Positions 25,850 to 34,863 of a stretch of DNA of 64,000 nucleotides are shown in pieces (the stretch's first letter is position 1; each line of letters opens with the position of its first letter). The stretch comes from Variovorax paradoxus EPS (GTDB taxonomy: Bacteria; Pseudomonadota; Gammaproteobacteria; Burkholderiales; Burkholderiaceae_C). The notes beneath the pieces were generated by a model. The model was given only the letters and a program-made list of their open reading frames with translations. It did not search any database and was not told the origin of the DNA. Both the position numbers and the translations under genes were made by a program. Location: NCBI RefSeq assembly GCF_000184745.1, contig NC_014931.1, positions 868,001 to 932,000 on the forward strand, written 5' to 3'.

Positions 25850-26653
25850 TCAGAGCCAGTAGACGACGCGGCGGCGGTATTTGACGAACAGGACGCTCGC
25901 GAGGGAGACGCAAAACACGGTCCACAAGCCCATGCCGATCCAGCTGTGCAGGTGCGCCTCGCCGCCCATGAGTGGTGTGCGCAGCAGATCGAGCATCTGC
26001 GCGAACGGATTCCAGAGCACGTATTTGGCGCGGCCCGGGAGGTTCTCGGGCAGCCAGAACACGGGGGTCAGGAACATCAGCATCTGCATGAGGCTGGTGA
26101 TGATCTGGGTCACGTCGCGGTAGCGCGTGCAGATGAGGCCCAGCAACAGGCCCAGGGCGTGCGCGTTGATGATGAGGATCACGAAGGCGGGAATGATCAG
26201 GAGCACCGACCACGACAGCGTGACACCCGCCCAGATGGCCACGGGGATGTACAGCACGATCTGGTGCAGGAACTGGATCAGGTTGCGCGCCAGGCCCCGC
26301 CAGACGAACAGGCTGATGGGAAAGTAGCCTTGCTTCAGGTAGTTGGACGATCCGACAAAGGCATTGCAGGCATCGGTGACCACCGCGGAGAAAGTGCCCC
26401 AGAAGATCACGCCCAGCGCCAGGTGCGGGAAGAACTTGTCCAGGTGGGTGCCGAAGAGCGAGGCATACAGCGGCCCCATGCCGCCGATCATCACGCCCAT
26501 GCTCAGCGTGAGCCACAGCGGCCCCAGCATGGAGCGGCGGTAGCGCAGCACGATGTCGAACCAGGCGAGCGTCCACCAGATATCGGTGCGGCGGGTGCCT
26601 TCCCACCAGTCGGCCAGCGCGCTTCGATGCAGATTGGAATGGACTTGGCTCAT
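25850..26653 (-). CDS. wzm: ABC-2 type polysaccharide export permease, Wzm
   Basis: Membrane subunit of the exporter, 267 residues with about six hydrophobic segments. The cytoplasmic N-terminus ends in a DIWWTLAWFDIVLRYRRS segment, and YLKQGYFPISLFVWRGLARN is typical of ABC-2 permeases for O-antigen or capsule. With the ATPase it would flip the lipid-linked glycan to the periplasm. Divergent from the glycosyltransferase gene at 26970. Confidence 0.92.
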   Translation of the reverse strand: MSQVHSNLHRSALADWWEGTRRTDIWWTLAWFDIVLRYRRSMLGPLWLTLSMGVMIGGMGPLYASLFGTHLDKFFPHLALGVIFWGTFSAVVTDACNAFVGSSNYLKQGYFPISLFVWRGLARNLIQFLHQIVLYIPVAIWAGVTLSWSVLLIIPAFVILIINAHALGLLLGLICTRYRDVTQIITSLMQMLMFLTPVFWLPENLPGRAKYVLWNPFAQMLDLLRTPLMGGEAHLHSWIGMGLWTVFCVSLASVLFVKYRRRVVYWL

Positions 26654-26969
26654 GCGTATTCGTCAGTGTTTTTGTCTGCCATGCGGACGGTGTTGTCCTG
26701 GGTCAGGTCGCCGTGGCATGAAACGGCGGTAAGCAAATGCGCTTCGTTGCCGAAGTAGGTCAAACGGGATTTCTTCGGGACTATGGCCGGCCGGCCGGGG
26801 CGGTGCCTGCGAGGGCGCGCTCATTTTATTCATGAGTATCAACTGAGTGATAATTTTACCGGCTCCGGTTCCGCTGCAATTCGTAACCCCTGGAGAGTCC
26901 ACTGCCCCCCGATCGGAAGGGCCGCGACTGCCCCGCAGGCAGCATGCCCCACAAGAATTCGATCCATCC
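26654..26969. promoter_or_regulatory. Divergent intergenic region, probable promoters
   Basis: A 316-bp gap between divergent wzm and a GT2 gene. Most is GC-rich, but 26822-26860 is AT-rich (TCATTTTATTCATGAG ... GATAATTTT). GATAAT at 26849-26854 could be a + strand -10, and TAAAAT read on the minus strand near 26826-26831 could serve wzm. Matching -35 boxes are weak. CTCAT/ATGAG form a short inverted repeat here. A longer in-frame extension of the downstream gene from 26847 is not supported by similarity. Confidence 0.4.
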
Positions 26970-27974
26970 ATGAGCATTCCCCGCCTCCTCGAAGTCTCCG
27001 TCGCCCTCTGCACCTACAACGGCGCCCGGTTCCTCCGCGAGCAGGTGCGCAGCATCTGCCTGCAGACCCGGCCGCCGGTCGAGATCGTGCTGTCCGACGA
27101 CGCCTCGCGCGACGGCTCGGTGGAGGTGGTGCGCGCCGCCGTTGCCGAATGCGCGGCCGAACGCCCGGGTCCGCCGATCGCGCTGCGGGTCTTCGAGAAT
27201 CCGGTCGCGTTGCGCGTCGTCAAGAATTTCGAGCAGGCCATCAGCGCCTGCACCAGCGAGCTGATTGCGCTCAGCGACCAGGACGACGTGTGGATGCCCG
27301 ACCGGCTCGCTTTGATGGTGGCGCACTTCGAGCAGGACGCCAACCTGATGCTGCTGCACACGGATGCACGGCTGGTCGATTCAGAGCGCCGCGACCTGAA
27401 CCAGACGCTGTTCCACGCACTGGAGGTCACCCCCCTGGAACTCGCGCAGGTGCACGGCGGCAAGGCTTTCGACGCACTGCTGCGCCGCAACCTGGTGACC
27501 GGCGCGACCACGGTCTTTCGCCGCTCGCTGCTGGCCGACGCCTTGCCGCTGCCGGTCGAGTGGGTGCACGACGAATGGCTGGCCATCGTCGCCTCGACCA
27601 CGGCGCGGGTCGACCTGCTGGAGCAGCCGCTCATCGAATACCGGCAGCACGAGTCCAACCAGATCGGCGCGCGGCGCGACACGTTCAAGGAAAAAGTGCG
27701 CAAGGCGCTCGCCTCGCGGGGTAACACGCACGTCGAGCGTGCGATCAAGGCCGAGTTGTTGCTGGAGCGCCTGCTCCAACTGGGCGACCGCGTGCCCGCC
27801 GAGATCATCGCCAAGGTGCGCAGCAAGATCGAGCACCAGCGTTTTCGCGCCGCCTTGCCCGCGTCGCGGCTCGCGCGCATCGTGCCGATCGCCCGCGAAG
27901 CGATGACCGGCCGCTACGACAAGTTCGGCCGCGGCGTGCGCGGCGTGGTTCGCGATCTTTTCGAATCTGTGTAG
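26970..27974 (+). CDS. GT2 family glycosyltransferase
   Basis: A 334-residue glycosyltransferase of the rhamnosyltransferase-like GT2 group. From the ATG at 26970 the protein starts shortly before the GT-A domain (EVSVALCTYNGARFL), with VLSDDASRDGS and ALSDQDDVW supplying the DxD metal motif. QDDVW in this place is common in O-antigen rhamnosyl- and glucosyltransferases. An earlier frame-open start at 26847 would add 41 low-complexity residues and is rejected. It is followed 19 bp later by another GT2 gene. Confidence 0.88.
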   Translation: MSIPRLLEVSVALCTYNGARFLREQVRSICLQTRPPVEIVLSDDASRDGSVEVVRAAVAECAAERPGPPIALRVFENPVALRVVKNFEQAISACTSELIALSDQDDVWMPDRLALMVAHFEQDANLMLLHTDARLVDSERRDLNQTLFHALEVTPLELAQVHGGKAFDALLRRNLVTGATTVFRRSLLADALPLPVEWVHDEWLAIVASTTARVDLLEQPLIEYRQHESNQIGARRDTFKEKVRKALASRGNTHVERAIKAELLLERLLQLGDRVPAEIIAKVRSKIEHQRFRAALPASRLARIVPIAREAMTGRYDKFGRGVRGVVRDLFESV

Positions 27975-27993
27975 GCTCCGCCCCCAAAGAACC

Positions 27994-29058
27994 ATGAACC
28001 GAATGAACGCCTCCCCAGATTCCACCACCATCGCAGCGCAGCCGACCGCCTGGCCGAGCGTCGTGGTGATCATCCCGTTCTACAACGGCGCCGATTTCAT
28101 CGAGCGTTCGGTCAAGAGCGTCTTCGAACAGTCCGTTCCAGCGACCGAAGTCATCGTGGTCAACGACGGCTCGCGTCCCGAGGAACGCGCTTCGCTCGAT
28201 GCGCTGGCGGCGCGCTATCCGTTCCGCATCATCGACAAGGAAAACGGCGGCCAGGGCTCGGCACGCAACGCCGGCGTGAAAGCGTCCACCTCGGACTTCA
28301 TCTGCTTTCTAGACCAGGATGACTTCTACCTGCCCAACCACATCGAGACGCTGGCAGCGTCGATCCCTGCCGGCGACCGCCTGTTCGGCTACGTCTACGC
28401 CGACCTGTACGAGGCCGATGCCGACGGCAACGTGATCCGCACCGGCGTGATCAAGGAGCACGCGACGCATCCCAAGCGCAACATCAACGACCTGCTGCGC
28501 AACGACATGTTCGTGCTGCCGTCGGCCGCGCTGGTGAGCCGCAAGGCCTTCGAGGCCGTCGGCGGTTTCGATTCGCAGTTCATGGGCTTCGAGGACGACG
28601 ACCTGTTCCTGCGCATCTTCCGCAAGGGATTCAGCAACTACTTCGTGGACAAGGCCGTCACCGTCTGGTGCATCCACACGGCCAGCACGTCATTCGGCAT
28701 CCGGATGATCCGCAGCCGCTTCAAGTACTTCAAGAAGCTCACCCAGATGTTTCCCGACGAGCACCTGCGCGGGCGCTACTACTTGCGTGATTTCCTGGCG
28801 CCCCGGTTCCAGCCGTACTTCGTCAACCACGCGATCGAGTCGATCAAGAACGACGACCAGTACCGCGAGGAGATGACCGCGATGCTCAACGAATACGGCG
28901 CGATGGTGCTGGCCAACCCGTATGTGGGGCGCAAGAAGAAGCTGCGCCTGCGGATCACGCTGTTCCTGCTCAACCACTGCCCGCCGGGCGTGGTGCGCCT
29001 GGTCGGCGCCATCACGCGCCTGCCGGGCATCCGGAGCCTCCGGCGCCTTTACGCCTAG
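27994..29058 (+). CDS. GT2 family glycosyltransferase
   Basis: A 354-residue inverting glycosyltransferase. After a short Thr/Ala-rich start, VVIIPFYNGADFIERSVKSV opens the GT-A domain, then VVNDGSRPEE and FLDQDDFYLP with the metal-binding DQDD. GGFDSQFMGFEDDDLFLR near the middle is the acceptor-side ED motif typical of GT2. ATG 27994 is taken; a second in-frame ATG lies three codons on. Its TAG stop shares CTAG with the stop of the convergent acyltransferase gene. Confidence 0.88.
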   Translation: MNRMNASPDSTTIAAQPTAWPSVVVIIPFYNGADFIERSVKSVFEQSVPATEVIVVNDGSRPEERASLDALAARYPFRIIDKENGGQGSARNAGVKASTSDFICFLDQDDFYLPNHIETLAASIPAGDRLFGYVYADLYEADADGNVIRTGVIKEHATHPKRNINDLLRNDMFVLPSAALVSRKAFEAVGGFDSQFMGFEDDDLFLRIFRKGFSNYFVDKAVTVWCIHTASTSFGIRMIRSRFKYFKKLTQMFPDEHLRGRYYLRDFLAPRFQPYFVNHAIESIKNDDQYREEMTAMLNEYGAMVLANPYVGRKKKLRLRITLFLLNHCPPGVVRLVGAITRLPGIRSLRRLYA

Positions 29059-31100
29059 CGGGACGGCGCAGCCGCTGCCGGCTGCTTCGGCGTGGTCATC
29101 GCCGCATCGATCCACGTCGCGAACTTGCGCACGTACTCGGCGCGCAGGTGCCCGGCGTCCTTGTAGATCGGCGTCGCATCGGCATCCGCGCGGGTGCACC
29201 AGTCTTTCTCGCACAGCGTCGGAATCGGGTCGATCACGATGGCGCCGCTGCGCTTGGCGATCTGGCGCATGCGCTCATGCAGCGCCTTCTGCTCCGAGAC
29301 CCAGGGCGCGGTCGGTGACATGCGCCCGACGGTCATGTTGCCCAGGCGGCCGCCCTTCACGAACTCCTCGGGGCCGAAGCCTTCGCCGACCGGGTTGTCC
29401 AGCAGCAGGTAGACCTGCTTGTGCTTGGACAGCGCAGTCAGCACGGTTTCCAGCGTATTGAGCGCGAAATCCGCGCCACCGCCGCCCATGAAGCGGCGCT
29501 TGTTCTTGCCGTCCTGGTAGTAGTAGCGGTCGGCCGCGGCGTTGTCGGCGGTGGGCTTGTCGGTCTCCGAGAAGTAGCAGTTCCAGCAGCCGCCGAAGAC
29601 GACCGCATCGAACTTGTCGCTCACCGCCAGGCGCATGCCGCCGTCCCGGCGTTCCGCGCAGAGGTTGTTCTGCTCGTCGACCACGTTGGGAATCGGCGGG
29701 CAGGCGCCCCAGGTCGCGAAGGAGAGCGAGTCGAGCGTGTCGGGCGCGGTCTTGCTCAACTCGACCGCGCGCGGGCCGTACTGCTCGATGTGGCTGTCGC
29801 CGAAGAACAGCACCCGGCGCTTGCCGTGGCCGATCTGCTGCAGCACCTCGCCATCGACCTTGATCGGGCTCAGACCATCGGGGTAGCCCCAGTCCTTGGC
29901 CGCGGCCGCAGTCTTGTTGAAGTACGGATCGCTGTGGCGCCCGACGTAGTAGCCCGAGGTGGCCAGGAGGCCGAGCACGACGAACCCGACCATCGCGGCC
30001 ACGAGGCCCGAGGTCACCGTGGGGTTCTCGGTCTTGCGCGTGTAGCGCTCGACGAAGCGGTAGGTCAGCCACGCAAGCACGAACGAGGCGACCAGCATCA
30101 GCGCCCGGATGCCGTCCGACGGCAGCTTGCCTTCCAGGATGCGCGCATACGCCAGCAGCGGCCAGTGCCAGAGGTACAGCGGGTAGCTGATGAGCCCGAC
30201 CCACACCATCGGCTTGGATGCGAGCACATAGCGGTTCAGTACGCCCGTCGGTCCGGCGGCGATACAGAAGAAGGCGCCGAGCGCCGGCAGGATCGCCCAG
30301 AAACCCGGGAAGGCCTTGCCGCCGCGGATGAGGCACAGGCCCAGCACGATCAGCGCCAACCCGGCGATGGACTGCGCATGGCGCCCCCAGCCCGGCTTCG
30401 GCAGCGGCCGGTGCAGCCGCATGTACGCGAGCATGCCGCCGATCATCAGCTCCCAGAAGCGCGAGAGCGGCGAATAGAACGCGGCCGTCCGGTGGCTGTG
30501 GATGGTCGTCACGTTGAGCAGGAACGACGCCGCCGCCACGATGCCCACCACCCAGAGCACGCGCCACTTGCGCTTCCATGCGAGGCCCAGCAGCACGGGC
30601 CAGAAGATGTAGAACTGCTCCTCGATGGCCAGCGACCACAGGTGCAGCAGCGGCTTGGTCTCGGCGGCGTTGTCGAAGTAGCCCGCCTCGCTCCAGAACG
30701 CGAAGTTCGAGACGAACCCGGCGCCCGAGGCCACGTGCTTGCCCAGTTGCACCCATTCGTTGGGCAGCAGCGCATACCAGCCGAAGGCCAGCGTGGCCGC
30801 CAGCACCAGCGCCAGCGCCGGGAAGATCCGCTTCACGCGCCGGGCGTAGAACTCGCGGTAGCTGAAGCCGTCGCCCTCGAAGCTGCCCAGGATGATCGTG
30901 GTGATCAGGAAGCCCGAGATGACGAAGAAGATGTCGACGCCGATGAAGCCGCCCTTGATCCACTGCGGGAACGCGTGGTAACCCAGGACCGAGAGCACCG
31001 CCACGGCGCGCAGCCCGTCGATGTCGGGGCGGTATTTGGGGTGAACCAGGTGGGCGTGTTCGTTATGGAACGTCGGGCTCGTCGTTGTTGTCGTCGTCAT
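29055..31100 (-). CDS. OafA/YrhL-type O-acyltransferase with SGNH domain
   Basis: Two-part O-acetyltransferase of 681 residues. Residues about 20-400 are the membrane acyltransferase 3 domain: YRPDIDGLRAVAVLSVLGYHAFP with the catalytic His, DIFFVISGFLIT, YARRVKRIFPAL and LWSLAIEEQFYIFWPVLL. Residues about 430-670 are a periplasmic SGNH domain with FFGDSHIEQYG (nucleophile Ser) and a closing DAGHLRAEY (catalytic Asp and His). Such proteins move acetyl groups across the membrane to O-antigen sugars. The N-terminus begins with a run of Thr. It overlaps its convergent neighbour by four bases. Confidence 0.93.
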   Translation of the reverse strand: MTTTTTTSPTFHNEHAHLVHPKYRPDIDGLRAVAVLSVLGYHAFPQWIKGGFIGVDIFFVISGFLITTIILGSFEGDGFSYREFYARRVKRIFPALALVLAATLAFGWYALLPNEWVQLGKHVASGAGFVSNFAFWSEAGYFDNAAETKPLLHLWSLAIEEQFYIFWPVLLGLAWKRKWRVLWVVGIVAAASFLLNVTTIHSHRTAAFYSPLSRFWELMIGGMLAYMRLHRPLPKPGWGRHAQSIAGLALIVLGLCLIRGGKAFPGFWAILPALGAFFCIAAGPTGVLNRYVLASKPMVWVGLISYPLYLWHWPLLAYARILEGKLPSDGIRALMLVASFVLAWLTYRFVERYTRKTENPTVTSGLVAAMVGFVVLGLLATSGYYVGRHSDPYFNKTAAAAKDWGYPDGLSPIKVDGEVLQQIGHGKRRVLFFGDSHIEQYGPRAVELSKTAPDTLDSLSFATWGACPPIPNVVDEQNNLCAERRDGGMRLAVSDKFDAVVFGGCWNCYFSETDKPTADNAAADRYYYQDGKNKRRFMGGGGADFALNTLETVLTALSKHKQVYLLLDNPVGEGFGPEEFVKGGRLGNMTVGRMSPTAPWVSEQKALHERMRQIAKRSGAIVIDPIPTLCEKDWCTRADADATPIYKDAGHLRAEYVRKFATWIDAAMTTPKQPAAAAPSR

Positions 31101-31178
31101 CGTCTGTGTGAAGGCGCGCCTGCTTTTTTCGTTCCCGATTGTCCTCGCAAACGCTTTCCGCCCCGATCGGCGCGCTCG

Positions 31179-31949
31179 TCAGGCGCCGGGCCGCTGCATT
31201 CGCCGGTAGCGCCAGAAGGCGCCCGAGCGCCACACTTTGAGCAGGCTGGTGACGTGCCAGTACAGATAGCGCTTGCTGCGGTGGCTCGCGCGCTGGGCGT
31301 CGTGCCGCGCGAGCAGGTCTTCGCCGACCTGCAGCTTCCAGCCCGCGAGCTGGGTGCGGGCGCAGATGTCGAAGTCTTCGCCGTACATGAAGAAGCGCTC
31401 GTCGAAGCCGCCGATCTGGCGGTAGGCCTCGCTGCGGAACAGCATGAAGAGGCCCGGGATCCACGCGGGCGTTGCCGGCGGCACATAGCCCGGCTTGTTG
31501 CGCCCGAGGATCTCGACGGGGGTGAGCAAAGCCCGGTGCGGCTCGGGCCCGGGCTTGCCGGGTTCCAGGATGCGCGGGGTCATCAGGCCGGCGTCAGGTG
31601 CGGCCTGCACGATCAGCGGCGCGAGCACGTCGCTGTCGACGCGGATGTCCGGGTTGAGCACCAGGAACCAGGGCGTCGTGCAGCGCGCAAACGCCTGGTT
31701 GTGATTGACGCCGAAGCCCTTGGGGCTCGCGTTCTCGATCCGCTCGACCTCGAATCCCCAGCTTTTCCCCGCGAGCACGTCGGGCTCGGGAATGTTCACC
31801 GTGAGCACGACCTTGGCAATCGATGCGCGGCTGTACCGGTCCAACTGGTCGATCAGCGGCTGCACCAGGGCGAGCTGGCCGTGGCTCACGATGGAAATGG
31901 TGATCGGGGGCAAAGGAGCGGGGGAGGCGGGGGATGAAGGCGTGGGCAT
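31179..31949 (-). CDS. GT2 family glycosyltransferase (rhamnosyltransferase-like)
   Basis: A 256-residue glycosyltransferase. After a Pro/Ala-rich start, ITISIVSHGQLALVQPLI opens the domain; NHNQAF and WFLVLNPDIRV hold the N-x-D metal-binding site, and GGFDERFFMYGEDFDICAR is the acceptor-side motif. NPDI and MYGEDFD are characteristic of the WbbL/RfbN rhamnosyltransferase branch, and dTDP-rhamnose is made in the same locus. Divergent from the WecA-like gene, with only 45 bp between starts. Confidence 0.87.
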   Translation of the reverse strand: MPTPSSPASPAPLPPITISIVSHGQLALVQPLIDQLDRYSRASIAKVVLTVNIPEPDVLAGKSWGFEVERIENASPKGFGVNHNQAFARCTTPWFLVLNPDIRVDSDVLAPLIVQAAPDAGLMTPRILEPGKPGPEPHRALLTPVEILGRNKPGYVPPATPAWIPGLFMLFRSEAYRQIGGFDERFFMYGEDFDICARTQLAGWKLQVGEDLLARHDAQRASHRSKRYLYWHVTSLLKVWRSGAFWRYRRMQRPGA

Positions 31950-31994
31950 GGTCTAATTTCGCTCGGGAATTCTAGGGTTCCCCAACTCCCACAC

Positions 31995-33092
31995 ATGATT
32001 GCCCTGATCGTCATCAGTTTCTTCGTTGCCGCCTTCGCGGTCCAGCTCTTCATGCGCCGGGCGCGCAGGCACGCACGACTCTACGGCGCCGACATGCCGC
32101 AGCGCTTCCACAAGGGCCACGTGCCGCGCCTGGGCGGTGCGGGCATCCTGATGGGCATGGGGGTGGCTTGGCTGGCGGCGGGCATCACCGGCACCGATCC
32201 CTTCAACGTGTCGTGGCCGGTCAAGACCTCGATGCTGACGCTGCTGTGCATCCTGCCCGCGGTGCTCGGCGGCATCGTCGAAGACATGACGCAGAAGGTG
32301 AAGGTGCGCTACCGGTTGGGCCTCACCATGGGTTCGGCCCTTTTGGTGTGCTGGCTGCTCGGCCTGGGCGTTGCACGCACCGGCATCCCGATGGTCGATG
32401 GCTGGCTGGCGATGCTGCCGTATGCCACCGTGCTGTTCGCAGCGCTCGCCATCGGCGGCCTGCCGCATGCCTTCAATATCATCGACGGCTACAACGGCCT
32501 GGCCGGTACGGTCGCCGTTCTGGTCTGCCTAGCGATCTCGCACGTGGCCCTGCAGGTGGGCGACCGGCAACTGGCAGCCATGATGGTCTGCCTGGTGGGC
32601 GCCACGGTCGGCTTCCTGGTCTGGAACTACCCGCGCGGCAAGATCTTTGCCGGCGACGGCGGCGCCTACGTCTGGGGCATGGTGATCGCCGTGGCCTGCG
32701 TGACGCTGGTGCAGCGCCACCGCGTGGTGTCGCCCTGGTTCCCGATGCTGCTCCTGATCTACCCGGTGTGGGAGACGCTCTTCTCCATCTACCGCAAGCT
32801 CGCGCGTGGCCAGTCGCCTGGCACGGCCGATGCGCTGCACTTTCACCAATTGATCTTTCGCCGCATCGTGCGCGTGGCGCTGGCGGACGACGAAGCGCGG
32901 CAACTGCTGGCGCGCAACAACCGCACCTCGCCCTACCTCTGGATGTTCGCCGCCCTCTCGGTGGTGCCCGCGGTGCTGTTCTGGAACAACACCATCGTGC
33001 TGATGCTGTTCTGCCTGCTGTTCGTCACGACGTACGTGGGTGCGTACCTGATGATCGTCAGGTTCAAGGTCCCGCGCTGGCTGCGGCCTTGA
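31995..33092 (+). CDS. WecA/MraY-family undecaprenyl-phosphate sugar transferase
   Basis: Polytopic inner-membrane enzyme of 365 residues that would start glycan synthesis by moving a sugar-1-phosphate to undecaprenyl phosphate. It shows PRLGGAGILMGMG, VEDMTQKVKVRYRLG in place of the usual DD motif, NIIDGYNGLAG, GDGGAYVWGM and the late HFHQLIFRR, matching the HxHQ pattern of this family. It has about ten hydrophobic segments. It is the only initiating transferase in the window and so the likely starter for the ABC-exported polymer. The exact sugar (GlcNAc, QuiNAc, FucNAc) cannot be told. It is 50 bp before argB. Confidence 0.88.
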   Translation: MIALIVISFFVAAFAVQLFMRRARRHARLYGADMPQRFHKGHVPRLGGAGILMGMGVAWLAAGITGTDPFNVSWPVKTSMLTLLCILPAVLGGIVEDMTQKVKVRYRLGLTMGSALLVCWLLGLGVARTGIPMVDGWLAMLPYATVLFAALAIGGLPHAFNIIDGYNGLAGTVAVLVCLAISHVALQVGDRQLAAMMVCLVGATVGFLVWNYPRGKIFAGDGGAYVWGMVIAVACVTLVQRHRVVSPWFPMLLLIYPVWETLFSIYRKLARGQSPGTADALHFHQLIFRRIVRVALADDEARQLLARNNRTSPYLWMFAALSVVPAVLFWNNTIVLMLFCLLFVTTYVGAYLMIVRFKVPRWLRP

Positions 33093-33142
33093 GAGAATTT
33101 CCTTTCGTTCCCATCGATCAACGCTTTGGAGCCTGACCGCCC

Positions 33143-34036
33143 ATGACCGACCCCGTCCTCAACATTCCCCCGCGCGACAAGGCCGAGATCCTGGCCCAGG
33201 CGCTGCCTTACATCCGCAAGTTCCACGGCAAGACCATCGTCATCAAGTACGGCGGCAACGCCATGACCGACCCGGCCCTGCAGGCCGACTTCGCCGAAGA
33301 CGTGGTGCTGCTCAAGCTGGTCGGCATGAACCCGGTGGTGGTTCACGGCGGCGGCCCGCAGATCGAGGCCGCGCTCAACAAGCTGGGCAAGAAGGGCAGC
33401 TTCATCCAGGGCATGCGCGTGACAGACGCCGAGACCATGGAAGTCGTCGAATGGGTGCTGGCCGGCGAGGTGCAGCAGGACATCGTGGGCCTGATCAACC
33501 AGGCCGGCGGCAAGGCCGTGGGCCTGACCGGGCGCGACGGCGGCCTGATCCGCGCGCAGAAGCTCAAGCTGGCCGACCGCACCGATCCCAACGTGCAGCA
33601 CGACGTGGGCCAGGTCGGTGACATCGTCTCGATCGACCCCAGCGTGGTGAAGGCGCTGCAGGACGATGCGTTCATTCCCGTCGTGAGCCCGATCGGCTTC
33701 GGCGAGGAGAACGAGAGCTACAACATCAACGCCGACGTCGTCGCCGGCAAGCTCGCCACCGTGCTCAAGGCCGAGAAGCTCATGCTCCTGACCAACACGC
33801 CCGGCGTCCTCGACAAGAACGGCAAGCTGCTCACCAACCTGAGCGCCCGCGAAATCGACGACCTGTTCGCCGACGGCACCATCTCCGGCGGCATGCTGCC
33901 CAAGATCGAGGGCGCGCTCGACGCGGCCAAGAGCGGCGTGAACGCGGTGCACATCATCGACGGCCGCGTGCCGCACGCGATGCTGCTGGAGATCCTGACC
34001 GACCAGGCCTACGGGACGATGATCCGCGCCCGCTGA
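33143..34036 (+). CDS. argB: Acetylglutamate kinase
   Basis: Second step of arginine synthesis: phosphorylates N-acetylglutamate. The 297 residues have the normal length, with KYGGNAM near residue 35, [32 protein letters not shown] and [11 protein letters not shown], all ArgB signatures. It is a housekeeping gene that marks the end of the polysaccharide locus. A GGAG ahead of the ATG (about 33128) is a fair ribosome binding site. Confidence 0.97.
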   Translation: MTDPVLNIPPRDKAEILAQALPYIRKFHGKTIVIKYGGNAMTDPALQADFAEDVVLLKLVGMNPVVVHGGGPQIEAALNKLGKKGSFIQGMRVTDAETMEVVEWVLAGEVQQDIVGLINQAGGKAVGLTGRDGGLIRAQKLKLADRTDPNVQHDVGQVGDIVSIDPSVVKALQDDAFIPVVSPIGFGEENESYNINADVVAGKLATVLKAEKLMLLTNTPGVLDKNGKLLTNLSAREIDDLFADGTISGGMLPKIEGALDAAKSGVNAVHIIDGRVPHAMLLEILTDQAYGTMIRAR

Positions 34037-34101
34037 GCGGGCGGGGGAGCGCCTGTTGCGCTGTGCGAGAATCAATTGATTACATCTTTGCACGCGCTCC
34101 C

Positions 34102-34749
34102 ATGCAGAACGAAGAGACAGCTGCTCCCGGCGTAGAGACCTCAGCGGAAACGCCAGCCACCCCGACGCGCAAGCGTCCGAAACCGGGGGAGCGGCGCGTG
34201 CAGATCCTGCAGGCGCTGGCCGCCATGCTGGAGCAGCCCGGCGCCGAGCGGGTCACTACCGCGGCGCTGGCTGCGCGGCTCGAAGTGAGCGAGGCCGCGC
34301 TCTACCGCCATTTCGCGAGCAAGGCCCAGATGTTCGAGGGCCTGATCGATTTCATCGAGCAGAGCGTGTTCACCCTGGTGAACCAGATCCTCGAGCGCGA
34401 GGGCGCCACCGGCGCCCAGCAAGCCGCGCGCATTCTCACGTTGCTGGTCCAGTTCGCAGAGCGCAACCCGGGCATGACGCGCGTCATGGTCGGTGACGCG
34501 CTGGTCTACGAGAACGAGCGCCTGCAGCAGCGCATGAACCAGTTCTTCGGCAAGATCGAATCCACGCTGCGCCAGGTGCTGCGCGGCGCAGCCACCGCCG
34601 AAGGCTCCTCCACGCCCTCCGTCGATGCGCAGGTGCGCGCCGCCGCGCTCACCGCCTTCGTGGTCGGGCAACTGCAGCGCTTTGCGCGTTCGGGTTTCCG
34701 CCGCGCACCTTCCGAACACCTGGAAGCCACGATCGCCCTGATCGTTTGA
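34102..34749 (+). CDS. slmA: TetR-family nucleoid occlusion factor SlmA
   Basis: DNA-binding protein that blocks FtsZ ring formation over the chromosome. The ATG at 34102 gives 215 residues; an in-frame GTG 39 bp upstream is less likely. After a Thr/Pro-rich start, KPGERRVQILQALAAMLEQPGAERVTTAALAARLEVSEAALYRHFASKAQMFEGL is the TetR helix-turn-helix region (long motif at residues about 30-85). The place next to argB and the weakly divergent C-terminal domain fit SlmA of Burkholderiales; a plain TetR regulator is the alternative. Confidence 0.85.
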   Translation: MQNEETAAPGVETSAETPATPTRKRPKPGERRVQILQALAAMLEQPGAERVTTAALAARLEVSEAALYRHFASKAQMFEGLIDFIEQSVFTLVNQILEREGATGAQQAARILTLLVQFAERNPGMTRVMVGDALVYENERLQQRMNQFFGKIESTLRQVLRGAATAEGSSTPSVDAQVRAAALTAFVVGQLQRFARSGFRRAPSEHLEATIALIV

Positions 34750-34758
34750 GGTATTTCT

Positions 34759-34779
34759 CCCTCCCCTTCCGGGGGAGGG
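34759..34779. terminator. Hairpin after slmA
   Basis: CCCTCCCC (34759-34766) and GGGGAGGG (34772-34779) form an 8-bp GC stem with a 5-base loop in the gap between convergent slmA and the Ldh-family gene. No clear T-tract follows on the + strand. It probably acts as a transcription end or mRNA end barrier. Confidence 0.5.
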
Positions 34780-34833
34780 CAAGGGGTGGGCAAGCGGCGC
34801 ACCCATCGAGCGCTCTGCCCGCCCCCATCCCAA

Positions 34834-34854
34834 CCTTCCCCCAAAGGAGGAAGG
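34834..34854. terminator. Second hairpin in convergent gap
   Basis: CCTTCC (34834-34839) pairs with GGAAGG (34849-34854) around a 9-base loop that can form extra inner pairs. It lies just past the stop of the minus-strand Ldh-family gene and may end that long operon. No T-tract. Confidence 0.35.
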
Positions 34855-34863
34855 AGCAAGAGG

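Noticed and set aside
26847..26969. N-terminal extension of the GT2 gene at 26970
   Set aside because: It would add 41 residues without domain content and would consume the AT-rich probable promoter region; the ATG at 26970 places the GT-A domain at the usual distance.
31410..31420. GGCGGTAG-like ops/JUMPstart element
   Set aside because: The bases GGCGGTAGG occur inside the coding part of a GT2 gene, not in a leader; no 39-bp JUMPstart context is present.
29421..31937. 838-residue + strand open frame
   Set aside because: It is antisense to the OafA-type acyltransferase and the GT2 gene, and its translation is biased to Arg, Ala and His with no recognisable domain.
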